Assembly (NCBI GenBank): GCA_026014745.1
Contig: JAOZHS010000002.1
Span: 1 to 64,000, forward strand
From: Candidatus Bathyarchaeota archaeon
GTDB taxonomy: Archaea > Thermoproteota > Bathyarchaeia > Bathyarchaeales > Bathycorpusculaceae
Direction of reading: 5' to 3'
DNA: 64,000 bases
The notes under the pieces are model-generated. The model searched no databases and was not told the origin of the DNA. It saw only the letters and a list, made by a program, of their open reading frames with translations. The translations under genes and the position numbers were made by a program. This document shows, piece after piece, positions 8,643-16,618 of this stretch (within the stretch, counting starts at the first letter, position 1; every line of letters begins with the position of its first letter).

Positions 8643-9773
8643 TTAGGGTATGATTTCGGCTCCGTTGTACTTTAGGTAATCAAAATCCGCCAACGAAAGC
8701 TTACCTGACGCGATTAGCCGCCGTATTCGAGGCAACTCCGCCTCCACCGAAGCAACAAGTTCTCGAACAGTATGGCAAACCTTATCATACTCTTCATCGG
8801 GCCATCGTTTAACGATGTTAGTGTAGAGACAGCGTCCACCGCAAATCCCAAGCGTGGGGCACTCACAACAGGGTTTTTGATCCACAAACAGCTTCCTCAA
8901 ACGCATCGGGTCAGCGTCTTTTATGTGACCAAGGTAATATTTTTTCATACCCCACATGGTTGGGCAAGGCAAGATGAACCCGTCAGTTTGAATAGAATAA
9001 TTAATCCAGCCACTACCGCACCGCATCAAAGTGTTCTTTTCGTTATGTAGCAGGGATTCGGCGATGCCTAAGATGGGGTAGAGCTTTAGTACTTTGCCTT
9101 GTTGCTCCATTTGGTCCACCCAAAACCGCGTTAAGGCTTTTACGCCGGGGATGTAGCTGGTTTTTGTCCATTCCTCAAAGTTGCGGCGTTGATAATCGTT
9201 GCCCCAGAAACCCGCGTTAAGCTGCCAATGGATTGAGGTAAAGGGGAATTCGTTGTTTGAGAGGAGCCATTTGACCTGTTTTTCGATGTCTGTTTGCTCC
9301 ATAATCGTCATGCGCGCGATTAATTCGCCGCGATAGCCGTTTTGTTTTATGAGCTTGAGGTTGTCGATGACTTTGCGAAAGATTCCTTTGCCGCGATAGT
9401 AATCGGTTAGGGCTTCTTCGCCGTCAATTGAGACCAAAAGCGTGTGGAAACGGTTAACGTATTTGGGTTCGAGTTTGTCAAGGAGCATCCCGTTGGTCTG
9501 CATCATGTAATGTTTGGGCGAGACTTTGTCCATGATTTGACGCAGCTTTTCAATCTGCATAAGGGGTTCGCCGCCATAGAAGGTTAAAACGCAATCAGGA
9601 TCGCGGCGGCAAAAATTGTCCAGCAAACCTATGTCATAGTTGAGTTTGCGGGGGAGTTCATAGTCGATTTCTATGTCGTCTCCGAATTCTTCGTCGAAGT
9701 CATCGAGGCTTTCTCCGAAGCAGTATTTGCATTGAAGGTTGCAGTCGCTGGTGAGGATCACATGGAAGAACAT
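8643..9773 (-). CDS. Radical SAM/SPASM peptide-modifying enzyme, AF1577-like
   Basis: A 376-residue radical SAM protein. The [4Fe-4S]-SAM motif CxxxCxxC is C11, C15, C18 (TSDCNLQCKYCF), followed by the TFYGGEPL motif that contacts SAM. The C-terminal ~110 residues are cysteine-rich (RCGSGW..., LPCP, KPCCECPTLGICGGRC, KVC) and match the SPASM/twitch layout that holds auxiliary Fe-S clusters in peptide- and protein-modifying enzymes. The overall sequence resembles the archaeal AF1577 family, described as putative peptide-modifying. Its gene follows an MFS gene by 25 bases and is probably cotranscribed with it. Two tiny genes for peptides ending in GGWY lie 1.5 and 2.7 kb away and are candidate substrates. 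Substrate and reaction are inference. Confidence 0.85.
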   Translation of the reverse strand: MFFHVILTSDCNLQCKYCFGESLDDFDEEFGDDIEIDYELPRKLNYDIGLLDNFCRRDPDCVLTFYGGEPLMQIEKLRQIMDKVSPKHYMMQTNGMLLDKLEPKYVNRFHTLLVSIDGEEALTDYYRGKGIFRKVIDNLKLIKQNGYRGELIARMTIMEQTDIEKQVKWLLSNNEFPFTSIHWQLNAGFWGNDYQRRNFEEWTKTSYIPGVKALTRFWVDQMEQQGKVLKLYPILGIAESLLHNEKNTLMRCGSGWINYSIQTDGFILPCPTMWGMKKYYLGHIKDADPMRLRKLFVDQKPCCECPTLGICGGRCLYTNIVKRWPDEEYDKVCHTVRELVASVEAELPRIRRLIASGKLSLADFDYLKYNGAEIIP

Positions 9774-9798
9774 GAACTCATATCAGGGGCGGTCTGGC

Positions 9799-11157
9799 TT
9801 AATAGTATTTTTCCGCGAGTTTTCGAGCTTCCTCGAATTCTTTGCTGTTTTCGGTTTTTGAAGGCTCCTCTTCAGGAGAGGCTTCTGTGTCGTCTTGAGG
9901 CTTCTGTTTAATTTTTTGGCTTTCTTTTTGCACCTTCTTTTGGGCATTTTCTATGTAGTTTTTGAGGTCTCGGTCCTTCATTGTTTTCTCAGACAAAGTT
10001 TCAGGTGCATAAATCAAGGGTAAAATGGCGATGAATAGGAAGACGCTTGCGAAAGAGAAGATTGTTCCTAAAGATATGCCCGATAATAGGGGTGTAAAGA
10101 ATAGTTGGATAACGTATGATGATAGGAAGGGTAAGGCGCCTAAAAAGTAGAATTTGTCACTGTAATTGCCTTGAGCTAGGTCGCCCCAGAGGGTAAATAA
10201 GAAGAGTACGTTGAAAATTCCCCAAGTTATCCCATCGGTTATGGTGTATATTATGGTTCCGATGAAGGGGTACACGTCGCTGGTAAGCCCTACAACAGCG
10301 TAACCGATACCCAACATGACAAAGCCAATTATGGTTAAGCGTTTGCGCCCCCATCGGTCTGCGATGAATCCGCTGATAACAGCTGTTATTGCGACAATTA
10401 CATATTCCCATGAAGAGAAAAAGTTGTAATTGCTTTCGGGGTTGCTAATTAGAATTGGGAGGGTCATGTAATTAATTAGAGTAATCATTAGCCAGGGGAA
10501 GAAATATAGCAGGAATGATTTGTTGCCGACAACGGTTTTGAAATGCACAGTCTTTTTTCCCGTGTAGGGTTGTTCTTGTCGGCGCATAAACAAGAAAATT
10601 ATCAGGCCTATCACTTTTACAAGAGCTAAAGCTAAACAAGTTAAGATGAAATTGTCAAAAATTAGTAATGAGACAAGTGCAGAACTGACTCCGATTATTA
10701 GGAAGGTTAAGCCGCCGACTTTTGCGCGGTCTTCAGTTTCCACTAAACTCGAGTGGAATCCCATTGTCGCGGGCATGCCTATGCCGAAGTATAAACCGAA
10801 AATTAGGGAAACAAGGACTAATGAGTTTAAATCTAGTGCAGTAAAGGCTATTGGCGCAAGGGACAGAACTATACCCAAGCTTAGCCAAACGAAGAGGAAG
10901 CGTTGGCGACCCTTTAATTTGTCAACTATGAATGAACCGAGTAAGCTGGAAAGGATGATTGCGCTTAAGTTGACTCCGAAAACCAAAATTGTGTTGTTGG
11001 TTGCTAGGCTTAGGTTGGTAGCGTCTATTCCTTCAAGCCAACCTTTCAGGGCGTTAAATGCTATCAGGTACCAAATAAAGGCGCTAGCTAGTAGGATTAC
11101 GTTACCTGCAGATAGCTTGAAGCTTTCTTTGGTTTTTCCGAACGGCATGTGGAACAT
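9799..11157 (-). CDS. MFS transporter with charged C-terminal tail
   Basis: A 452-residue protein with about twelve membrane helices and the MFS signature-like loop after helix 2 (DKLKGRQR) and its echo after helix 8 (DRWGRKR). A cytoplasmic tail of ~60 residues, rich in Lys and Glu, follows the last helix. It is the first gene of a probable two-gene operon with the radical SAM enzyme. It is transcribed divergently from the 14-residue GGWY peptide gene across a 150-bp gap. In this setting export of a modified peptide is a reasonable guess, but MFS substrates cannot be inferred from sequence alone. The start could be either of two ATG codons (11157 or 11148). Confidence 0.85.
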   Translation of the reverse strand: MFHMPFGKTKESFKLSAGNVILLASAFIWYLIAFNALKGWLEGIDATNLSLATNNTILVFGVNLSAIILSSLLGSFIVDKLKGRQRFLFVWLSLGIVLSLAPIAFTALDLNSLVLVSLIFGLYFGIGMPATMGFHSSLVETEDRAKVGGLTFLIIGVSSALVSLLIFDNFILTCLALALVKVIGLIIFLFMRRQEQPYTGKKTVHFKTVVGNKSFLLYFFPWLMITLINYMTLPILISNPESNYNFFSSWEYVIVAITAVISGFIADRWGRKRLTIIGFVMLGIGYAVVGLTSDVYPFIGTIIYTITDGITWGIFNVLFLFTLWGDLAQGNYSDKFYFLGALPFLSSYVIQLFFTPLLSGISLGTIFSFASVFLFIAILPLIYAPETLSEKTMKDRDLKNYIENAQKKVQKESQKIKQKPQDDTEASPEEEPSKTENSKEFEEARKLAEKYY

Positions 11158-11241
11158 CAGCTACAAGCATACTATTGGTTGAAGTCTTCAAATTAAGGGT
11201 TGAGAATTTAGAAACAATATTTTTGATATACAGAAAATCGC

Positions 11242-11303
11242 GTATGAATCATACCGAAAAATTTTAAAGCATACTAGTAGAACAATAATACAAGTTGGAG
11301 GAG
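11242..11303 (+). promoter_or_regulatory. Promoter and possible operator of GGWY peptide gene 1
   Basis: A 13-bp perfect palindrome with a 3-base centre, GTATG-AAT-CATAC (11242-11254), is followed at once by a BRE/TATA-like CGAAAAATTTTAAAG (TATA 11262-11269). The transcript would start near 11290-11295, just before a perfect Shine-Dalgarno site GGAGGAG (11297-11303). The palindrome's position upstream of the BRE suits an activator or repressor site, and it could serve the divergent MFS gene too. Confidence 0.6.
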
Positions 11304-11310
11304 AGTTAGA

Positions 11311-11355
11311 ATGAAGGCAAACAACAAAGTAATCCGCACAGGCGGATGGTATTAA
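11311..11355 (+). CDS. GGWY mini-peptide 1 (14 aa), candidate RiPP precursor
   Basis: ATG at 11311 is preceded seven bases upstream by a perfect Shine-Dalgarno site GGAGGAG and by a good TATA box. The frame encodes MKANNKVIRTGGWY and a TAA stop. The peptide is basic, has no signal sequence, and ends in Thr-Gly-Gly-Trp-Tyr, exactly like the 17-residue peptide encoded 1.1 kb away on the other strand. Two independent tiny genes with good start signals and the same C-terminus make chance unlikely. A C-terminal aromatic pair recalls mycofactocin, where a radical SAM enzyme acts on a C-terminal Val-Tyr; Trp also recalls ComX. The stop overlaps the stop of the prenyl-synthase-like gene on the other strand. 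Function is inference. Confidence 0.72.
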   Translation: MKANNKVIRTGGWY

Positions 11356-12356
11356 ACCGTAAAATAGAGAAGAGGAGCTAAGAGCAAGTCTTCAAGTTCT
11401 TCTCTCATCTTTCCCTTTATTTTGACCAAGCTTTCTACACCCACCTTTGAGTTTGAGACCAAAAAATGATGCAGAGCATCCGCTTCGGGCGAATCAAGAA
11501 CAGCATCAACAAATTTTTCATGCAACTCAGCAGTTAATGCGCCCTCTTTGAGCATAGGAAGCAGAATTGACCTTTTTTCGGGGTTTTGCAAGACATAGAT
11601 CACGGGTAAAGGAAGACACTCGTTTTTTATTCGATGAGTAAATTCTTCAAAATCAAACAGGTCCAAGAATTCTTCAATTATAATGGAATTAACTCCGTAA
11701 ATCCTGCCAAAGTTTCCCAAGTCATCAATAACCTCGGAATCGCCGTTGCCTAAGAGGGCACCGATTCTAAAAGCAAGTTCCGGCACCACCGCTTTTAACT
11801 TAATCACATCATGCACATCATTAGGCGTTAAATCTAAACGCCCCCGAAGACGAGTCTCTAAGGCTTCTGCGTTAGAAATCTCAAAAATTGCACCATTGGT
11901 TAACTCCAAGATTTTAGCGGATGAGTGCGGATTAATTGACCGCGAGGCTTCAATTAATTGCTTAACACCTTCCACTAACAAAATGTCTCCCGCCAATATC
12001 GTGGTGCCTACTCCGAATTTACCTAGAACAGTCTGCTTTGAACCCTTACTGAGCGATTGGTCAATCACGTCATCATGCAAATCAGCAGCTGCACTTATCA
12101 AAACGATAGCTTCCCCAAAGGGAGTCACTTTTGCCCCGTCGCCCCCAACAGCCTCACAAGACATAGAAATCAAAGCCGGAAAAACAGGCAATGCACCTTG
12201 AAGAGTTACTTCAGCGAAGTATCGTAGAGCTTGAGAAATGGCATAGTCGTCTCTAAATTGGGAGAGTATTTTTTTCTGGGTGTTTGCTAAGGCTTCATCG
12301 CCTCTTTGGTGGAAGCCTTTTTTGATTTCCATTAATTTGGAGTCGTCTGAAGACAT
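11352..12356 (-). CDS. Isoprenyl diphosphate synthase homologue with degenerate motifs
   Basis: A 334-residue all-helical protein of the trans-isoprenyl diphosphate synthase fold. The first aspartate-rich motif is intact (HDDVID, D95/D96/D99) and is followed by the family pattern TVLGKFGVGTTILAGD. Two features are off. The Arg-Arg-Gly that normally follows the first motif and helps bind isopentenyl diphosphate is replaced by SLSKG. The second aspartate-rich motif (normally DDxxD) reads EEFLD (228-232). The gene lies between the two GGWY peptide genes. ComQ, which prenylates the Trp of the ComX pheromone, is a divergent member of this fold, so a peptide prenyltransferase is a serious option; an ordinary lipid-chain synthase with relaxed motifs is the alternative. 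Upstream on the minus strand CTTATACAAA may be its TATA box. Confidence 0.8.
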   Translation of the reverse strand: MSSDDSKLMEIKKGFHQRGDEALANTQKKILSQFRDDYAISQALRYFAEVTLQGALPVFPALISMSCEAVGGDGAKVTPFGEAIVLISAAADLHDDVIDQSLSKGSKQTVLGKFGVGTTILAGDILLVEGVKQLIEASRSINPHSSAKILELTNGAIFEISNAEALETRLRGRLDLTPNDVHDVIKLKAVVPELAFRIGALLGNGDSEVIDDLGNFGRIYGVNSIIIEEFLDLFDFEEFTHRIKNECLPLPVIYVLQNPEKRSILLPMLKEGALTAELHEKFVDAVLDSPEADALHHFLVSNSKVGVESLVKIKGKMREELEDLLLAPLLYFTV

Positions 12357-12478
12357 CGGCTAAGCCCTCGTTAGCTTCAATAGATGTCGAGTTTGTATAA
12401 GTGCTTTTAGAAAACAAAATAATAAACAAAAAGTGTTAGTTGGTTGATAGATTACCGGTTAAGTGGAGCAGTACTTTT

Positions 12479-12532
12479 TTAGTACCAGCCGCCGGTTGCG
12501 GGTTTTGCTTGGACGATTCTTTTTGCATTCAT
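12479..12532 (-). CDS. GGWY mini-peptide 2 (17 aa), candidate RiPP precursor
   Basis: On the minus strand ATG 12532 follows GAGGTG by six bases and encodes MNAKRIVQAKPATGGWY, ending at a TAA. A GTG nine bases upstream is a less likely start. The last five residues TGGWY equal those of the 14-residue peptide on the plus strand, and both N-terminal parts are short, basic and lack a signal peptide. The gene sits in the gap between the secreted protease and the prenyl-synthase homologue, all on the same strand, so a shared transcript is possible. The stop codon lies inside a small hairpin (GTACT-AAAAA-AGTAC), which may end or slow transcription. Confidence 0.72.
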   Translation of the reverse strand: MNAKRIVQAKPATGGWY

Positions 12533-12538
12533 GTTTTT

Positions 12539-12571
12539 CACCTCTTCTTGCAAGCTTACCTTAAATTTAAG
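12539..12571 (-). promoter_or_regulatory. TATA box and Shine-Dalgarno of GGWY peptide gene 2
   Basis: On the minus strand CTTAAATTTAAGG (12560-12571) overlaps the stop codon of the protease gene and lies about 30 bases before the peptide ATG. GAGGTG (12539-12544) is the Shine-Dalgarno site. The spacing would start transcription very close to the Shine-Dalgarno site, so the peptide may instead be translated from protease read-through. Confidence 0.45.
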
Positions 12572-13391
12572 ATAGGTAATTGTTGAGCCAACCCAATATC
12601 GTGGCCACGTCAAGTCTTGTGTGGTAGGTAACTCCGTTGCAGTTGACGTTGCTAACAAAAGCGTTTACCGCAACTACAATTTCTTCTCCAGAGCTGTCGG
12701 TGTAGATTACTGGTCCGCCTGAGTCGCCAAAGGATATTCCGCCTTTATCTTGAGCCGAGTTAGCGGTTAATTTGAGATATAGATCGCTGCCTTGAAAGTT
12801 AGATGCAATTAATTGTGCCTGAGCACTGTTGCAGGAGAGACTTCCTATCCATGAGTCCATGACGCCGTTGTTTTTCGGGGTAACTTGGGTTTGGAATCCA
12901 TAGCCGATTACGGTTAGGGCGGTTTTTTGAGGTAGCGTTTCTGTGAAACCAGCCGTGGGTAAGGTTGGAAATTCGGTTACGCCACTGACGGGTGTGTCCA
13001 GCAGAATTAAGCCTATGTCGCTGGTTGCGAATTCTTGGTTGCCGGATAAGGTTGGGAAGTAGCCTGGATAAGCCACGGGGGTGCCATCGTATATTGGCTC
13101 GTCTCCGTTGTAGCTAAGTGTGCCGTCGGGATTTAAGGCGAAGTTAATGGGTCCTTTGTCGAAGCAGACGCTAACAGCTGCTGCGCCAAGTAAACTGTGG
13201 CCTGCTGTAACCATTACGTTGTGAGAAATCAAAAAGCCAGTTGAGTAACTGATGGGTTGCGTTTTTGCGGCGTCGCTGAAGGCAACAACGATGCCGACGT
13301 AGGGTGTGGAGTCGGGGTTGTAGTTGCCAGTTATTGCGGTGGCTACGCCTGTGAATAAACCTATAATCATGGCGAGTGAAATAAGGAGCAC
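12567..13391 (-). CDS. Secreted trypsin-like serine protease (S1 family)
   Basis: A 274-residue protein. Residues 1-20 form a signal peptide (hydrophobic core ending VATAITG). The chymotrypsin-fold triad is complete: H65 in VTAGHS, D125 in SDIGLILL, and S224 in FGDSGGPV. A Tyr/His-rich C-terminal part closes the domain; there is no membrane anchor, so it probably acts outside the cell. The start is GTG 13391; an in-frame stop lies 14 codons upstream and no ATG lies between. S1 proteases are uncommon in archaea. It lies immediately upstream of GGWY peptide 2, which raises the possibility that it processes an exported peptide or a receptor, but general proteolysis is equally possible. Confidence 0.85.
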   Translation of the reverse strand: MLLISLAMIIGLFTGVATAITGNYNPDSTPYVGIVVAFSDAAKTQPISYSTGFLISHNVMVTAGHSLLGAAAVSVCFDKGPINFALNPDGTLSYNGDEPIYDGTPVAYPGYFPTLSGNQEFATSDIGLILLDTPVSGVTEFPTLPTAGFTETLPQKTALTVIGYGFQTQVTPKNNGVMDSWIGSLSCNSAQAQLIASNFQGSDLYLKLTANSAQDKGGISFGDSGGPVIYTDSSGEEIVVAVNAFVSNVNCNGVTYHTRLDVATILGWLNNYLS

Positions 13392-13459
13392 AGTTGCTAC
13401 TACATGGTTTTTTGGTATTCGGTATCCCCTCTACTAGAATATGATGTCGTGTATCTTCA

Positions 13460-13467
13460 TATATAAA
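13460..13467 (-). promoter_or_regulatory. TATA box of the S1 protease gene
   Basis: The minus strand reads GTTTATATATGAAG at 13456-13469, a near-consensus archaeal box A. Transcription would start about 25 bases downstream, leaving a leader of roughly 45 bases before GTG 13391. Confidence 0.55.
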
Positions 13468-13564
13468 CATGTTTAGTTTGCAACCAACCAACCCGACTGT
13501 TTAACAAAACTACATACACAGACAAGCAAAAGTCTTAATAGCACAGGCTCGACTCAGAAGGCTT

Positions 13565-16447
13565 ATGAGCCAAACCAAGCAACTCGAGCAAAAATGGCAG
13601 CAACGATGGGAAAACGCCCATCTCTTCGAAGCCGACCCCGACCTCAACCGCGAAAAAAAGATGGTTACCTTCCCTTTTCCCTACATGAACGGCCCCCTTC
13701 ATGTCGGACACACCTTCACCGCGTCACGTGTGGATGCGTATGCACGGTTTAAGCGAATGCAGGGCTACAATGTGCTGTGGCCTTGGGCGTGGCATTGGAC
13801 CGGTCAGCCGCTGCTTGGAGCTTCCCAAAGAGTCGCAAGGGGCGATGCGGCGTTCATTAAAGTGCTCCGAGAAGTCGACGGCGTCCCCGAAGCGGCGCTG
13901 GAGAGGTTTGTTGATCCTCATTTTATGGCTCAATATTACACTGACGAAGGCCGCAAAGCCGCCAAAAGCATAGGTTTTAGTGTTGATTGGCGTCGCGAAT
14001 TCACTACAATAACGCCCACTTTTGAAAAGTTTATCGAGTGGCAATACAAGAACCTCAAAGAAAAAGGCTACGTCACCCGCGGCACCCACCCAGTGGTTTG
14101 GTGCCCCAAAGACCAATCCCCCACCGGCGACCATGACCGCCAAGTCGGCGAAGGCGTCACACCCGAAGAATACACCCTTATCAAATACCGCTTACCAGAC
14201 GGCACCGTCTTGCCCGCGGCAACTTTTCGTCCTGAAACAATTTATGGCATCACTAACATGTGGCTAAACCCCGACGCCACCTATGTTGAAGCAGACGTAA
14301 ACGGGGAAACATGGATTATTAGCCAAGAAGCCGCAGAGAAACTCAAGGAACAAGAACGCAAGGTCACGGTGAAACGCAGCTTCCAAGGAAGGGAACTTAT
14401 CGGCAAAACGTTTGAGAATCCTGTAACGGGGCTAAAGTTTCCGATTTTGCCCGGTTGGTTTGTGGATTCTAAAACAGCTACAGGCGTAGTTTACAGTGTC
14501 CCCGCTCATGCGCCCTTTGACTGGCTGGCGCTAAGAGATTTACAGCAAAAACCCGAAGTGCTCACCCAATTCGGCATCGACCCCGCCATGGTACAGGCAA
14601 TCAAACCCATATCTATCATCAAAATGGAGGGCTTTGGCGAATTCCCCGCGGTGGAGATTGCTGACCAGATGGGCTTGAAAGACCAAAACGACCCCAAAGC
14701 CGACGAAGCCACCAAAGAACTCTACAAAAAAGAGTTCCACGGCGGCATCCTCAAACCTAACTGCGGCCCATACGCTGGCAAATCAATTCGGGAAGCCAAA
14801 GACATACTCATAGCCGACTTCAAAAAGCAAGGCGCCGCCGACTCCATGTATGACCTCTCAGAGCAAGTAGTATGCCGCTGCATGACGCCCTGCCTTGTCA
14901 AGATTCTCTCAGACCAGTGGTTCCTCGATTACTCTGAACCAAAATGGAAAGAACTAGCACACCAACTCATTGAACAACTCACCATCTACCCCGACTCCGC
15001 TAAGCCATGGTTTAACACGGTTATTGATTGGCTACGAGAGTGGGCTTGCGCACGCACGACTGGCTTTGGCACCCCGCTACCGTGGGGGAAAGGCTGGATA
15101 ATCGAGACGCTAAGCGACTCTACAGTCTACATGGCATTCTACACCGTAAACAAACACATCAAACAAAACAACATCCCACCCGAAGCCTTAACGCCTGAGG
15201 TGTTTGATTTTCTCTTTTACGGCAAAGGCACCGCGGCAGAACTCGAGAAAGCCGTCGGCATCAAAACGGACCTGCTAAACGTGATGCGTAGCGAGTTCCT
15301 CTACTGGTATCCATTAGACTTCCGCAACAGCGCCAAAGAACTCGTCCCCAACCACCTCAGCTTCTGCATCTTCCACCACGCCGCGCTTTTCCCACCTGAA
15401 CATTGGCCCAAAGCCATCGGCGTCAACGGCATGCTCATGGTTGAAGGACAAGGGATGCATAAAAGCAAAGGCAACTTCATCACCATGAAAGGCGCCGTCG
15501 AAAAATACGGAGCCGACGCCACCCGATGCGGCTTGCTCTTGGGCGCAGAGGGCATGGATGACCCTGACTGGCGAGCCGAAAACATCAACGACCTCAAAAC
15601 CAAATTTGAAGCTGTAATGGGTTTCGCAGGCGGCATCATTGCTTCCGCTAAAAAGGATGAAGATACGCCTTTGGAGCGGTGGCTAATAAGCAAAATGCAG
15701 AGCCGCATCCGAGACGTCACCGCAAGCCTTGAGGAACTTAAAACGCGGACTGCTTTGCAAACGGCGTTGTTTGAGGTTTGGAATGACCTGCGCTGGTACA
15801 TTCAACGTAAAGGCAACACCGAAGCCAAAGCCTTAGCCGAGGCAGTTAAAGACTGGCTTAAGATGCTGGCACCCTTTGCGCCGTTCATGTGTGAGGAGCT
15901 CTGGAGTCAGACTGGTGAGGAGGGCTTTATCAGCGTTGCCAAATGGCCCGTCTATGATGCTACGAAGGTTAATGTGGCTGCGTTGGAGCAGGAGAACCTC
16001 GTAACCGACGTCATGGATGACACTAACAACATCTTAAAAGCCATGAAAATCGCGCCCAAACGCATCTGCTACTACACAGCGGCGCCTTGGAAGTGGCAGG
16101 TCTACATTAAAGTGCTTGAAAAAACCGCTGCGGGCAACCCCAACATCGGCGAACTCATGAAACTCTTTGCCTCCGACCCAACACTAAAACCCCACATGAA
16201 AGACATCAGCGGTATGGTGCCTCGCATTATCAAAGCCTTAACCAAAGTTTCAGGCGACCGTAAAGCTAACATGATAAAAATCGGCGTCACAGACGAAAAA
16301 GCCATCCTTGACTCCGCCGCCACGTTCCTACATGACCGCTTCAACGCCCAAGTCACCGTCTACACCGAAGAGGACCAGCAACGTTTCGACCCCAAAAACC
16401 GCGCCGCCATGGCAGCACCCTATCAACCCGCAATATACATCGAATAA
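13565..16447 (+). CDS. leuS: Leucyl-tRNA synthetase, archaeal type
   Basis: A 960-residue class I aminoacyl-tRNA synthetase that charges tRNA-Leu. The HIGH motif reads HVGH (46-49) in the context PYMNGPLHVGHTFTASR, and the KMSKS motif reads MHKSKGNF around residue 635. A large connective (editing) domain interrupts the Rossmann fold, including RPETIYGITNMWLNP. The C-terminal anticodon-binding region has WYIQRKG and a final domain typical of archaeal and eukaryotic LeuRS rather than bacterial. Length is normal for the archaeal enzyme. GTCTTAATAG at 13531-13540 may be its TATA box, about 25-30 bases before the ATG, so the message is probably leaderless. Confidence 0.96.
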   Translation: MSQTKQLEQKWQQRWENAHLFEADPDLNREKKMVTFPFPYMNGPLHVGHTFTASRVDAYARFKRMQGYNVLWPWAWHWTGQPLLGASQRVARGDAAFIKVLREVDGVPEAALERFVDPHFMAQYYTDEGRKAAKSIGFSVDWRREFTTITPTFEKFIEWQYKNLKEKGYVTRGTHPVVWCPKDQSPTGDHDRQVGEGVTPEEYTLIKYRLPDGTVLPAATFRPETIYGITNMWLNPDATYVEADVNGETWIISQEAAEKLKEQERKVTVKRSFQGRELIGKTFENPVTGLKFPILPGWFVDSKTATGVVYSVPAHAPFDWLALRDLQQKPEVLTQFGIDPAMVQAIKPISIIKMEGFGEFPAVEIADQMGLKDQNDPKADEATKELYKKEFHGGILKPNCGPYAGKSIREAKDILIADFKKQGAADSMYDLSEQVVCRCMTPCLVKILSDQWFLDYSEPKWKELAHQLIEQLTIYPDSAKPWFNTVIDWLREWACARTTGFGTPLPWGKGWIIETLSDSTVYMAFYTVNKHIKQNNIPPEALTPEVFDFLFYGKGTAAELEKAVGIKTDLLNVMRSEFLYWYPLDFRNSAKELVPNHLSFCIFHHAALFPPEHWPKAIGVNGMLMVEGQGMHKSKGNFITMKGAVEKYGADATRCGLLLGAEGMDDPDWRAENINDLKTKFEAVMGFAGGIIASAKKDEDTPLERWLISKMQSRIRDVTASLEELKTRTALQTALFEVWNDLRWYIQRKGNTEAKALAEAVKDWLKMLAPFAPFMCEELWSQTGEEGFISVAKWPVYDATKVNVAALEQENLVTDVMDDTNNILKAMKIAPKRICYYTAAPWKWQVYIKVLEKTAAGNPNIGELMKLFASDPTLKPHMKDISGMVPRIIKALTKVSGDRKANMIKIGVTDEKAILDSAATFLHDRFNAQVTVYTEEDQQRFDPKNRAAMAAPYQPAIYIE

Positions 16448-16618
16448 AAAGACGTGGGCAGTACCTCTCAAACCTACCCCCCTCCCTTATTTGTAGTCTC
16501 AAAAGTGCAGAAGGGCAAAGTGATGGGTAGGTACTTCTGGGCAGGGAGACTTCTATTCATGCAAGTGTAAACAGATGCTTTTAGGTTCTAGGCGTTTGCT
16601 CTGCTTTTGAAGCATTGG

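Noticed and set aside
16448-16618. Tiny frame MGRYFWAGRLLFMQV and an inverted repeat (CCTACCC/GGGTAGG)
   Set aside because: The peptide has no relative in the window and a weak start site; the repeat has a ~50-base loop between convergent genes and is too weak to call.
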